Source of the DNA: DASRIA01 sp963724065
GTDB lineage: Bacteria > Actinomycetota > Thermoleophilia > Solirubrobacterales > JBBDJG01
Assembly: GCA_963724065.1 (NCBI GenBank)
Contig: CAVRTB010000001.1
Coordinates: forward strand, 558,001 to 622,000
Length of the DNA stretch: 64,000 bases
Reading direction: 5' to 3'
The position numbers were made by a program, and so were the translations under genes. Shown piece after piece: positions 23,668-31,861 of the stretch. The first letter of the stretch is position 1, and the number at the start of each line of letters is the position of its first letter. The notes under the pieces were generated by a model that worked only from the letters and a program-made list of their open reading frames with translations, was not told the DNA's origin and did no database searches.

Positions 23668-25212
23668 ATGAGCGACCTCCCCTCGTGGCTCGAGCCCCTC
23701 TACACCGCGGACGAGATGCGCGCCGTCGACGCGTGGGCGATCGAGGATCAGGGCGTCCCGTCCCTCGACCTGATGGAGCGCGCTGCCGCCGAGGTCGCGC
23801 GGGCCGTGACGGCGATCGCCCCGGACGGTCCCGTGAGGATCGTTTGCGGCAAGGGGAACAACGGCGGCGACGGGCTGGTCGTCGCGCGGCTGCTGCGCGA
23901 GCACGGCCTCGACGCGGTGGCGTTGCTGCTGGCCGATCCGGGGCAGCTGAGCCCCGACGCGCGCGCCAACTTCGAGCGCCTGGACGAGCATGCCTGGTGC
24001 CCGGTGGACGCGGCCGCGCTGGCGTCGTCACTGGCGGGCGCGGAGCTGATCGTCGACGCACTGCTCGGCACCGGATTCGACGGCGCGCCCCGCGCACCGC
24101 TCGACGCCGCGATCGAGACGATCAACGAGGCCGGCGCGCCCGTGGTCGCGGTCGACGTCCCTTCGGGGGTCAACGCCGCGACCGGCGAGGTCGAGGGGGC
24201 GTGCGTGCGCGCGCGCGCGACCGTGACGTTTCACGGCGCGAAGGTCGGGCTCTGGGTGGACCCGGGAAAGAGCCATGCGGGCAGGGTGGAGGTCGTCCCG
24301 ATCGGCATCCCGCCGGCCCGCTTCGGCTCGCCGGTGGCGCGCACGGCCGGCCTGATCGCTCCGGCGGCGCTCGATGCGCTGCCCCGTCGTGGCGCCGGGT
24401 CGACGAAGTTCACGTCGGGCTCGGTGCTCGTGATCGGCGGCTCGACCGGACTCACGGGCGCCGTCTGCCTGACTTGCGAGGCGGCGATCCGCGCCGGCGC
24501 CGGATGGGTGCGGGTTGCCGTGCCCGCTTCCCTGAACGCCGTGTTCGAGGTCAAGCTCACGGAGGTCATGTCGGTTCCGCTGCCCGACCGCGACGGCGGC
24601 CTGCTGCGCGAGGCTGCGGAGGCGGTGCTCGAATCGAGCGAGCGCGCGGAGGCCGTCGTGCTCGGACCCGGCCTCGGTCGCGAGCCGGAGTCGTTCGGCC
24701 TCGCCGCCGACCTGATCGAGCGCATCGAGCGGCCGCTGGTGGTCGACGCCGACGGGCTCAACGCGCTCGCCGAGGCCGGGCTCGAGCGGGCGGCGGGGCG
24801 GCGCGCGCCGACGATCCTCACGCCGCACGCGGGCGAGCTCGGGCGCCTGCTCGGGCGTCCCTCGGCCGAGATCGCGGCACATCGCCTCGCGGCCGCGCGC
24901 GAGGCGGCCGCGCGCTCCGGCGCGATCGTCGTGCTCAAGGGGGACGACACGCTCGTCACGCAACCCGGCTCCGGGGCGGTCGGGATCAGCCGCGGCGGGG
25001 CGGGCGCGCTCGCGACGGCCGGCACCGGCGACGTGCTGAGCGGCGTGGTCGCCGCGTTCCTGGCCCGGGGCCTCGAGCCGTATGACGCCACCTGCGCTGC
25101 GGTCGAGGCGCATCGTGAAGCGGGCCGCGAGGCGGCGCGGCGCCTGGGGGCGCAATCCGTGATCGCGGGCGACGTGATCGAGTCGCTCGCGCCGGTTCTG
25201 CGCCGCGGATGA
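23668..25212 (+). CDS. nnr: Bifunctional NAD(P)HX epimerase/dehydratase
   Basis: Repairs hydrated NAD(P)H: the N-terminal YjeF_N domain (about residues 10-215) epimerises R/S-NAD(P)HX and the C-terminal ribokinase-like domain (about 230-510) dehydrates the S form using ADP or ATP. Seen: GKGNNGGDGLVVARLL, VDALLGTGFDG and VDVPSGVNAATG in the first half; FTSGSVLVIGGS, VLGPGLGRE, VDADGLNAL, LTPHAGELGRLLG and the catalytic GGAGALATAGTGDVLSG in the second. 514 aa. ATG 23668 follows TAGGCT by 9 nt. Alr follows 22 nt later, a common actinobacterial neighbour. Confidence 0.95.
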   Translation: MSDLPSWLEPLYTADEMRAVDAWAIEDQGVPSLDLMERAAAEVARAVTAIAPDGPVRIVCGKGNNGGDGLVVARLLREHGLDAVALLLADPGQLSPDARANFERLDEHAWCPVDAAALASSLAGAELIVDALLGTGFDGAPRAPLDAAIETINEAGAPVVAVDVPSGVNAATGEVEGACVRARATVTFHGAKVGLWVDPGKSHAGRVEVVPIGIPPARFGSPVARTAGLIAPAALDALPRRGAGSTKFTSGSVLVIGGSTGLTGAVCLTCEAAIRAGAGWVRVAVPASLNAVFEVKLTEVMSVPLPDRDGGLLREAAEAVLESSERAEAVVLGPGLGREPESFGLAADLIERIERPLVVDADGLNALAEAGLERAAGRRAPTILTPHAGELGRLLGRPSAEIAAHRLAAAREAAARSGAIVVLKGDDTLVTQPGSGAVGISRGGAGALATAGTGDVLSGVVAAFLARGLEPYDATCAAVEAHREAGREAARRLGAQSVIAGDVIESLAPVLRRG

Positions 25213-25234
25213 ACGGGCTAGTAGGCTCAAACAC

Positions 25235-26368
25235 ATGGCCGAGCTGACCGTCGCCAAGCGCGTACGGGCGGTGGCGCACGTCGATCTGGGGGCGGTCGAG
25301 CGCAACTGCGCGAATCTGAAGCGCCGCCTCGGCGGCGCTGCGCTCTGCGCCGTAGTGAAGGCGGACGGGTATGGCCACGGCGCAACGTCCTGCGCCCGCG
25401 CGGCGCTCGCCGGCGGGGCGACCTGGCTCGCCGTCGCGACCGCGGCCGAGGCGGCCGCGCTGCGCGAAGCGGGCATCAGCGACCGGGTGCTCGTGATGGG
25501 TGCGCTGACGGGCGCCGAGCTCGAGATCGCGCTCGGGGCCGACGCCGACGTTGTCGCGTGGCGGCAGGACTTCGTGCGGGCCGTGGACACGGCCGCACGC
25601 GAGCGTCCCGTGCGCGTGCACGTGAAGCTCGACACCGGCATGGGCCGCCTCGGCACGCGCGATCCCGACGAGGCGCGCCGTGTCGTGAGCGACGTGATGT
25701 CGTCCGGCCGCATGCGGCTCGCCGGCGTGATGACGCACCTGGCCACGGCCGACGAGCCCGACTCGCCCTTCTTCGACGAGCAGCTCGACCGCTTCCGCCC
25801 CTTTGCCCAGGAGCTGAAACGCGCTGATCGAGGGTGCATCGTGCACGCGGCCAACAGCGCCGCCGTGCTGCGCAGCGACGGGGCGCACTTCGACATGGCG
25901 CGGTGCGGCATCGCCGTCTACGGAATGGACCCGTTCGGCGCGGAAATCACCTCCGCGCGGCGCGAGCTCGAACCGGCTCTCACCCTGCGCTCGTACGTCG
26001 CGCAGGTGAAAAGCCTGCAAAAAGGCGATTCTGCGGGCTATGGGCGGAGCTGGTCGGCTTCGCGCGGCACCCGCATCGCAGTGCTGCCGATCGGCTACGG
26101 CGACGGCTATCGCAGGGGGCTCTCGAACTTGGCCGAGGTCCTGATCAGGGGCCGGCGCTTCCCTGTCGTCGGGACGATCAGCATGGACAACATCACCGTC
26201 GAGGTCGGCGACGCCGAGGTCGCCGTCGGCGACGCTGCGACGCTGATCGGCGCCGACGGCAGCGAGCGCATCAGCGCCGAGCACCTCGCGCGGCTGCTCG
26301 GCACGATCAACTACGAGATCACCTGCGGCATCTCCGCGCGCGTCCCGCGCGTGACGCAGTCGTCGTGA
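25235..26368 (+). CDS. alr: Alanine racemase
   Basis: PLP enzyme producing D-alanine for peptidoglycan. 377 aa. The PLP lysine is Lys42 in VVKADGYGHGA; the second catalytic residue, Tyr269, is in SAGYGRSW. VKLDTGMGRLG and LPIGYGDGYRRGLSN are also present. ATG 25235 has its own -10, TAGGCT (25222-25227), 7 nt upstream, so it can be transcribed as a leaderless mRNA apart from nnr. Its stop overlaps the next gene as GTGA. Confidence 0.96.
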   Translation: MAELTVAKRVRAVAHVDLGAVERNCANLKRRLGGAALCAVVKADGYGHGATSCARAALAGGATWLAVATAAEAAALREAGISDRVLVMGALTGAELEIALGADADVVAWRQDFVRAVDTAARERPVRVHVKLDTGMGRLGTRDPDEARRVVSDVMSSGRMRLAGVMTHLATADEPDSPFFDEQLDRFRPFAQELKRADRGCIVHAANSAAVLRSDGAHFDMARCGIAVYGMDPFGAEITSARRELEPALTLRSYVAQVKSLQKGDSAGYGRSWSASRGTRIAVLPIGYGDGYRRGLSNLAEVLIRGRRFPVVGTISMDNITVEVGDAEVAVGDAATLIGADGSERISAEHLARLLGTINYEITCGISARVPRVTQSS

Positions 26369-27786
26369 ACGGGCTCACCGAGCGGCTCGAGCGCTCCGAG
26401 GGAGTGCGCGCCGTGCTCGGCGCGCGGGCCGGTGACACCGAATCATGGCTCGTGGGAGGCACGGTGCGCGACGCCGTGCTGGCACGGCCCGTAGACGACG
26501 TCGACGTCGTGGTCGCGGGCGACGCGGAGCCGGTCGCGCGCGCGATCGCATCGCGCGTCGACGGGTTCGTGTTCCCGCTGTCCGAGCGGTTCGGAGCCTG
26601 GCGCGTGATCGCCCGCGACCGTAGCTGGCAGTCGGACGTCACGCCTGCCCGAGGGGCGATCGAAGAGGACCTCGCGCTGCGCGACTTCACCGTGAACGCG
26701 ATGGCGGTGCGTGCCTCTGACCCCGGCCGCTTGCTCGATCCGCTGGGCGGCGAGCCGGACCTGCGCGCGCGGATGCTCAGGGCGGCGGGGCCGGCCTCGT
26801 TCGCGGATGACCCCTTGCGCGTCTTGCGGATGGCGCGCTTCGCGTGTGACCTCGGCTTCCAGGTTGATCCCGGAACGAGCGCGCTCGCCGCGGCGGAGGC
26901 GCCGCGGATCGGCGAGGTTGCGCCCGAGCGCTCCTTCTACGAGCTGCGGCGCCTGATCGCCGGGCCCGAGCCGCGCCGCGGGATCGACCTGATGGACTCC
27001 GCCGGGCTCGTCGGGAGCCTCCTCCCCGAGCTGGATCTGCTGAAAGGCGTCGAGCAGAATCCGTATCACCACCTCGACGTGTGGGGCCACACGCTCGAGG
27101 TGCTCGACCAGGTCGTGCTCGTCACCGCCGATCCCGCGCGCGTGCTCGCAGGCGCGGCCGCTGCGCTCGCCCGTGAGCTCGAGCGCCCCCTCGCGGACGA
27201 CCTCACGCGTGGCCAGGCGCTGCGGTTCGGGGCGCTCTTGCACGATGCGGGGAAGCCGGCCACGCGCGCGGTGAGCGGAGAGGGGCGCGTGCTCTTCTGG
27301 GGGCACGACCGAGTCGGTGCGGAGATCGCGCGCTCGTTCGTGCGGCGCATGCGGGGCAGCACGGCGCTCGCCGACTTCCTCGCGGCGCTCGCGGAGCACC
27401 ACCTGCGACTCGGCTTCCTCGTCCACGAGCGCCCGCTCTCGCGGCGCAGCATCTACCGCTACATGCGTGCGACCGAGCCCGTCGAGGTCGAGGTCACCGC
27501 GTTGTCGGTCGCCGATCGCCTCGCGACGATGGGCCCGAAGACCAAGCGCCGCGCCGTCGAGAGCCATGTCGAGCTCGCCCAGACGCTGATGCGCGAGGCC
27601 CTTGCCTGGCGCGCGGGCGAGCGGCCACGCTCGCCGCTCGACGGCGACGAGCTGATGGCGGCGCTGGAAATGGAGCCCGGGCCGGAGGTGGGGCACCTGC
27701 TCGAGCGCATCGACGAAGCCGCGTTCGCGGGGGAGGTCGTGTCACGCGATCAGGCGCTCGCGCTCGCGCGGCGCGAGCGCTCCTAG
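26365..27786 (+). CDS. tRNA nucleotidyltransferase/poly(A) polymerase family with HD domain
   Basis: 473 aa, class II nucleotidyltransferase. The head domain has WLVGGTVRDAVL and the catalytic DDVDVVV acid pair. The RNA- and nucleotide-binding segment follows (ERFGAWRVIARD, EEDLALRDFTVNAMAV, FADDPLRVLRMARFACDLGF). An HD phosphohydrolase domain is seen from about residue 230 (HHLDVWGHTLEVLD, RFGALLHDAGKPATR). It probably adds or repairs the tRNA 3' CCA; an A-adding or poly(A) role cannot be excluded. GTG 26365 overlaps the alr stop, so the two are coupled. Confidence 0.9.
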   Translation: MNGLTERLERSEGVRAVLGARAGDTESWLVGGTVRDAVLARPVDDVDVVVAGDAEPVARAIASRVDGFVFPLSERFGAWRVIARDRSWQSDVTPARGAIEEDLALRDFTVNAMAVRASDPGRLLDPLGGEPDLRARMLRAAGPASFADDPLRVLRMARFACDLGFQVDPGTSALAAAEAPRIGEVAPERSFYELRRLIAGPEPRRGIDLMDSAGLVGSLLPELDLLKGVEQNPYHHLDVWGHTLEVLDQVVLVTADPARVLAGAAAALARELERPLADDLTRGQALRFGALLHDAGKPATRAVSGEGRVLFWGHDRVGAEIARSFVRRMRGSTALADFLAALAEHHLRLGFLVHERPLSRRSIYRYMRATEPVEVEVTALSVADRLATMGPKTKRRAVESHVELAQTLMREALAWRAGERPRSPLDGDELMAALEMEPGPEVGHLLERIDEAAFAGEVVSRDQALALARRERS

Positions 27787-27837
27787 ATGGTTGATTCCGG
27801 ATCCGCGGGTGCGGGGAGTTTGGAATAAATCATCTAG
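27783..27837. terminator. Bidirectional stem-loop between convergent genes
   Basis: CTAGATGGTTGATTCC (27783-27798) pairs with GGAATAAATCATCTAG (27822-27837), 16 positions with one wobble and one mismatch, across a GC-rich loop. It ends both the nucleotidyltransferase and the M28 transcripts. Confidence 0.65.
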
Positions 27838-27859
27838 TGGCCCTCCCGGCGACGGGCGT

Positions 27860-29062
27860 TTAGATCCAGCGCGCGTCGAGGCGCCGCACGATGCCCTCGC
27901 ACAGCATCACGCCGTCGGCCATCGTGCCGTAGTCGACGTTCTCCGCCGTGTCCGTGTGCCAGTGGTAGTTCGATGGCGCCTTGTAGTCCGTCACGGACCC
28001 GAGGCAGGCGCACTGGTAGCCCCGCTTGAGGGCATGCAGCCCGTCCGTCGCATTGCGCAGGCGCAGATTCGGGAACAGATCGATGCCAAGCTCCGCGGCG
28101 ACGGAGTCGACCAGCGCGAGGCCCGCGCGCGGATACTCGTTCATGTAGAGCATTCCCTCACCGCGGATCGCGGTGAGGTGGGGCGAGCCGATCGTGTCGA
28201 CCGCCAGGAAGAAGGTGTCCGCGCGCGGCAGTGACGGGGCGTGGCGGCGCATGAAGGCCTGCATGCCCTCCATGAACGACTCCTCCGACCCGGTCGAGAC
28301 GAGCATCACCCGCACCGACGAGGTCGGCTGCTCGGCGAGGCGGCGGGCAAGCTCGATCAGCGCGACAACGGCCGTGGCGTTGTCGTTCGCGCCCGGGACG
28401 ACCTTCGTCGAGCCGATCTGCGCGAACACGGCGGCCGCGCCCGCCGAGACGACACCGCCCGCTCGCCGCAGGGTACGGCTGCCCGTGAGGGATCCCGCGG
28501 CCGCGAGCGCCGGGCCCGCGAACACGGGCCACATCAGCGGTGGGCTGGTGTCGTTGTCCTCGATCAGTGAGGGAAAGTGGCGCCACGCGAACGCGGGAAT
28601 GCCGGGATGGAAGATCAGCCCCGACTTGGCCGCGTCGTGATGGGCAACCAGAACGACCGTCCGTCGCGCGTCCGGCGGCCCGATCTGCGCGACGACGTTG
28701 TGGGTCTCGCGCCGCGGCAGCAGCCGCCGCGCGTGATGCGCGCCCCCGGTGATGTCGTCCCACACGCCGGCGGCCGCCAGTGCGGACAGCGCGACCCCGC
28801 CGAGGCGCCGGCGCCGGCCGAGGATCGCCCCGGCCGCCCCGGCCGCGCTCAGCAGCGCGAGCGGTCCCCAATAGCCGCCGTGCACGGACTCGGCCTCGAT
28901 CTGGGCCGCGGCGCCCGCGCGGCTCAGGCGCTCGACGATCCACTCGGCCGCCCGCCGCTCTCCGGGTGACGCCGAGGGGCGATCAATGGCCGCGAGCTCG
29001 CCCACCTCCTCGGCGAGACGGTCCACGGCGGAGGCGGCGTGTAGCTCGTTGGCGACCGGCAT
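27860..29062 (-). CDS. M28-family metallopeptidase-like protein, membrane-associated
   Basis: 400 aa zinc aminopeptidase fold. Metal-site residues appear in VLVAHHDAAKSG (His, Asp), GANDNATAVVALIELARRL (Asp), STGSEESFMEGM (Glu pair), AVDTIGSP (Asp) and HWHTDTAENVDYG (His). Between residues 65 and 110, and again at 175-215, hydrophobic stretches (LALLSAAGAAGAILG, MWPVFAGPALAAAGSL) suggest membrane segments inserted in the catalytic fold. ATG 29062 has TATGCT on the minus strand (plus 29072-29077), 9 nt upstream, so it is probably leaderless. It is divergent from the HIT gene. The substrate is unknown. Confidence 0.85.
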   Translation of the reverse strand: MPVANELHAASAVDRLAEEVGELAAIDRPSASPGERRAAEWIVERLSRAGAAAQIEAESVHGGYWGPLALLSAAGAAGAILGRRRRLGGVALSALAAAGVWDDITGGAHHARRLLPRRETHNVVAQIGPPDARRTVVLVAHHDAAKSGLIFHPGIPAFAWRHFPSLIEDNDTSPPLMWPVFAGPALAAAGSLTGSRTLRRAGGVVSAGAAAVFAQIGSTKVVPGANDNATAVVALIELARRLAEQPTSSVRVMLVSTGSEESFMEGMQAFMRRHAPSLPRADTFFLAVDTIGSPHLTAIRGEGMLYMNEYPRAGLALVDSVAAELGIDLFPNLRLRNATDGLHALKRGYQCACLGSVTDYKAPSNYHWHTDTAENVDYGTMADGVMLCEGIVRRLDARWI

Positions 29063-29097
29063 GGGCGGCGCAGCATAGTGAAGGTAATCTCCCCGCC

Positions 29098-29514
29098 ATG
29101 GGGGACGCGGACCCGAATTGCATCTTCTGCAAGGTCATCGCCGGAGAGATTCCGAGCCAGGTGATCGACTCGGACGCGCGGACGGTGACGGTGATGGACA
29201 TCAACCCCGCGACGCGCGGCCACGTCGTGGTGGTCACGCGCGCCCATGCCGAGAACCTGCTCGAGCTCGGCGACGACGACCTGCTCGCCGCGATGCAGGC
29301 CGTGCGCCGCGTGACGGGGCTCCTCAAGGAGAAGCTCCACCCCGCCGGGTTCAACATCCTGCACAACATCGGCCGCGCCGCGTGGCAGTCGATCTTTCAC
29401 TTCCACGTCCACGTGATCCCGCGCTACGAGGACGACCCGCTCCAGCTGCCGTGGCTGCCCGAGCCGGCGGATCCAGACGAGCTCGCGCGCGTGGCCGACC
29501 GGATCCGCGGTTGA
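29098..29514 (+). CDS. HIT-family nucleotide hydrolase/transferase
   Basis: 138 aa. The histidine triad HFHVHVIPR has His101, His103 and His105 on alternating positions; an N-terminal CIFC pair fits the zinc-binding Hint-like subgroup. GFNILHNIGRAAWQS is the usual upstream block. Such proteins hydrolyse adenosine phosphoramidates or dinucleotide polyphosphates. ATG 29098 follows TAATCT (29085-29090) by 7 nt, so the mRNA is probably leaderless. Confidence 0.93.
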   Translation: MGDADPNCIFCKVIAGEIPSQVIDSDARTVTVMDINPATRGHVVVVTRAHAENLLELGDDDLLAAMQAVRRVTGLLKEKLHPAGFNILHNIGRAAWQSIFHFHVHVIPRYEDDPLQLPWLPEPADPDELARVADRIRG

Positions 29515-29560
29515 TCCGCGCGGGCCGTCGCACCGCGGTAGGCCTCTGAAGCAACCAATC

Positions 29561-29578
29561 GTGCCGCCGGCGCGGCAC
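29561..29578 (+). terminator. Stem-loop after the HIT gene
   Basis: GTGCCGC (29561-29567) and GCGGCAC (29572-29578) form a perfect 7-bp stem with a 4-nt loop, without a U-run. Confidence 0.45.
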
Positions 29579-29595
29579 CCAGCAGGAGGTTTCAG

Positions 29596-29832
29596 TTGAG
29601 TCGCAAGATCCCCCCGTGCTTGCGCTCGGGGCGGTGCTCGCAGTCAGCATCGCCTTCGGCGCATGTGGAAATGACAATGACAACGATCCCAAGGTCTCCT
29701 GAGGAGCGCTTCTTCTCGAAGGCGATCGAGCCCGGCAGGCAGTATTCGCGCCGGTTCGCAAATGCCGGAACATACCCATACTTCTGCAGCCTGCACCCGA
29801 CCCAGATGCGAGGCTCCGTCAGGGTCCGGTAG
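29596..29832 (+). pseudogene. Broken cupredoxin (blue copper) lipoprotein gene
   Basis: TTG 29596 has a good AGGAGG site. In its own frame the start is MSRKIPP, but the next frame gives a lipoprotein signal, VLALGAVLAVSIAFGAC then GNDNDND, ending at a TGA (29700). One more C in the six-C run at 29610-29615 would join them. The original frame resumes as a cupredoxin C-terminus, IEPGRQYSRRFANAGTYPYFCSLHPTQM...GSVRV, with Cys, His and Met copper ligands. The central beta strands, including the first His ligand region, are missing (about 55 residues by family length). Two lesions and an internal deletion mean no working copper protein. Confidence 0.7.
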
Positions 29833-29900
29833 GGAGCGCGTGGCGCTTCCGAGGCAAGCGAGGGTCCGCCTAACCGGCGGCCCGCGTAATATCTCGGCGC

Positions 29901-30119
29901 ATGGGAAAAGAAGAGAAGATCGAGATGGAGGGCGAGATCGTCGAGGCCCTTCCGAACACCATGTTCCGGGTGAAGCTCGATAACGACCACATGGTCCTCG
30001 GCCACATCTCCGGAAAGATGCGCCGGCACTACATCCGCATCCTGCCCGGTGACCGCGTGAAGATCGAGCTGTCCCCGTACGACCTCGAGCGAGGCCGGAT
30101 CACTTATCGGTACAAGTAG
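29901..30119 (+). CDS. infA: Translation initiation factor IF-1
   Basis: 72 aa, full-length S1/OB-fold initiation factor binding the 30S A site: GEIVEALPNTMFRVKLDNDHMVLGHISGKMRRHYIRILPGDRVKIELSPYDLERGRITYR is covered from residue 12 on. ATG 29901 has TAATAT (29887-29892) 8 nt upstream, so it is probably a leaderless mRNA. It stands alone with its own terminator instead of leading rpmJ-rpsM-rpsK as in many actinobacteria. Confidence 0.97.
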   Translation: MGKEEKIEMEGEIVEALPNTMFRVKLDNDHMVLGHISGKMRRHYIRILPGDRVKIELSPYDLERGRITYRYK

Positions 30120-30121
30120 CA

Positions 30122-30146
30122 CGGGATTTCCGTTCCGGAAATCCCG
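30122..30146. terminator. Terminator between infA and the amidase gene
   Basis: CGGGATTTCCG (30122-30132) and CGGAAATCCCG (30136-30146), a perfect 11-bp stem with a 3-nt loop, placed between convergent genes. Confidence 0.75.
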
Positions 30147-30161
30147 GTTGCGGCAGGAGCG

Positions 30162-31520
30162 TCAGGCTGGCGTTTTTTGAGCTAGCGGTGGGATCGCGTC
30201 GACATACGCCCGATCCGTTGCCTGCTCGAGCAGCTCGGCCACGTCGAGCAGCCGCTCGTTGTCGCGCCAGTGGGCGAGCAGGTGCAGGCCAACCGGGAGC
30301 CCGTCGCTGGTGAAGCCGCAGGGCGCGGACATCGCCGGGACGCCCGAGAGGTTCGCGATCCCGCCGTGGTGCACGTTCGTGTAGTCGGCTGGGAAGGTTC
30401 CGGACGGGAGCTGCACGGTCGGGTTCTCGATCGGCGGCGCCGGCGCCGCCGTCATCGGCCACGCGAGCACGTCGACATCCTCGAAAGCACGCGCGAGCGA
30501 ACGGCGCACCTGCGCGCGCACCAGCTCGGTGCGCGCCATCGCGACCGCCGGCGCGAGCAGGAGGTACTTGGACAGCGCGCGCCCGATCGGCGACACGCGG
30601 CCCTCGATCTCGGCGTAGATCTCCGGCTTGGCGTAGGGGGATGCCTCGAGGCCGAGGCGCAGCACCGTCGCGATGCGCACGTGCTCGATGCCCTCGAGCT
30701 GCACCTCCGTCACTTCCATGCCGCTCTCGCGCAGCCGCCCGATCGCCGCGTCGCAACGCTCGGCGACCTCGGCGTCGACGTCCTCCCAGTACGTGCGCAC
30801 GACGCCGAGCCTGAGGTTCGTCGCGCGCGTTTGCTCGAGCGGCCGGCCGACCAGCGCCTCGGCGAGTAGCCTCGCGTCCGCGGCGTCGCGGCACATCGGG
30901 CCCGGGGCTCCCAGGGAGGCGAAGCCGTGGGTGTACCCCTCCGGCGGCACTAGTCCCCAGGTCAGCTTGAGCCCGGTCACTCCGCAGTACGCGGCGGGGT
31001 AACGGATCGAGCCTCCGCCGTCGGTGCCGACTGCCCCCGCGACGAGCCGCGCCGCGACGGCAGCGCCCGAGCCGCCCGATGATCCGCCGGCGCAATGGGC
31101 GGTGTTCCAGGGAGTCGCGCAAGGCCCGTATGCCGAGATGTGCCCGGTCGAGCCGGCCCCGAACTCGTGCATGTTGGTGACGGCCACAACGACGGCGCCG
31201 GCGTCGCGCAGGCGCTGGTAGACGGCCGACTCCCCGGCTTCGATGCCCTCCAGGTTGCGGGGCGCTCCGTCGCGTGGCGCACGCCAGGGCAGGGCGAACA
31301 TGTCCTTGACGGCGATCGGCACTCCGTGCAGCGGTCCGTCGGGGGCCTCGGCGAGCATTCGCGCCGACTCTGAGGCGAACACGTCGGCGATCGAGTTGAC
31401 CGGCCCGTCGCGCTCCTCGATCCGCGCGAGCGTGGCGTCCAGCAACTCGGTCGCGTCGAGCTCGCCGGATGCGATCGCATCAGCCTGCCCGCGCAGCGAG
31501 AGGTCCTGCGGATGGCTCAT
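30162..31520 (-). CDS. Amidase signature-family enzyme (GatA/AtzE-like)
   Basis: 452 aa. The Ser-cisSer-Lys triad is visible: Lys in AVKDMF (about residue 71), Ser in GGSSGGSGAAVAA and Ser in GTDGGGSIRYPAAYCG. It hydrolyses an amide such as an aryl or aliphatic amide, or a biuret-like substrate. It is unlikely to be the tRNA amidotransferase GatA since no gatB is near. It is preceded by a 69-codon gene overlapping its start by 4 nt (ATGA), an arrangement like AtzG-AtzE, where a small GatC-like subunit supports the amidase. Confidence 0.87.
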   Translation of the reverse strand: MSHPQDLSLRGQADAIASGELDATELLDATLARIEERDGPVNSIADVFASESARMLAEAPDGPLHGVPIAVKDMFALPWRAPRDGAPRNLEGIEAGESAVYQRLRDAGAVVVAVTNMHEFGAGSTGHISAYGPCATPWNTAHCAGGSSGGSGAAVAARLVAGAVGTDGGGSIRYPAAYCGVTGLKLTWGLVPPEGYTHGFASLGAPGPMCRDAADARLLAEALVGRPLEQTRATNLRLGVVRTYWEDVDAEVAERCDAAIGRLRESGMEVTEVQLEGIEHVRIATVLRLGLEASPYAKPEIYAEIEGRVSPIGRALSKYLLLAPAVAMARTELVRAQVRRSLARAFEDVDVLAWPMTAAPAPPIENPTVQLPSGTFPADYTNVHHGGIANLSGVPAMSAPCGFTSDGLPVGLHLLAHWRDNERLLDVAELLEQATDRAYVDAIPPLAQKTPA

Positions 31521-31726
31521 CGCGACGCCGAGCCGCTCGGCGGACGCGACGGGTCGAAGTCGTGCTCGCGCGGGACACCGCTCAGGTCAGCGGCCAGCAG
31601 AGCGTCGCGGCCGGGGCCGTAGACGCGCTCGGCGACGTCCATCACGGCGAGGTCGACGTCGTCGACCGCCACGCCCAGCCTCTCCAGCGCGGCGCGGGCG
31701 TATGCCTGGAAGCCCTCCGGGTCCAT
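31517..31726 (-). CDS. Small GatC/AtzG-like partner of the amidase
   Basis: 69 aa. Two predicted short helices (FQAYARAALERLGV; VDLAVMDVAERVYGPGRDALLAADLSG) are followed by an extended tail with FDPSRPP, a layout like GatC or AtzG, small subunits that wrap around amidases of this family. The assignment rests on size, tail and position, not on clear sequence identity. ATG 31726 has TAGGGT on the minus strand (plus 31735-31740) 8 nt upstream, so it is the leaderless first gene of a two-gene operon. Confidence 0.6.
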   Translation of the reverse strand: MDPEGFQAYARAALERLGVAVDDVDLAVMDVAERVYGPGRDALLAADLSGVPREHDFDPSRPPSGSASR

Positions 31727-31861
31727 CGCGGCCAACCCTATCGCGGGCCTCGTCGGCGGGGAAGCCGGCGCCCCGATTGCACAGGCAGGCACCCGGCGCT
31801 CGACCGCGAAAGAGTGTCCGCGATGCGGAACTCGGGGCTCGAGCACGTGTTAGGGCGGCTG

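Noticed and set aside
23096..23671. Plus-strand frame after the TAG of the short peptide, overlapping the TfoX-like gene
   Set aside because: It runs through a terminator hairpin and antisense to a recognisable gene; only its first 50 codons might matter, as a read-through, and nothing supports that.
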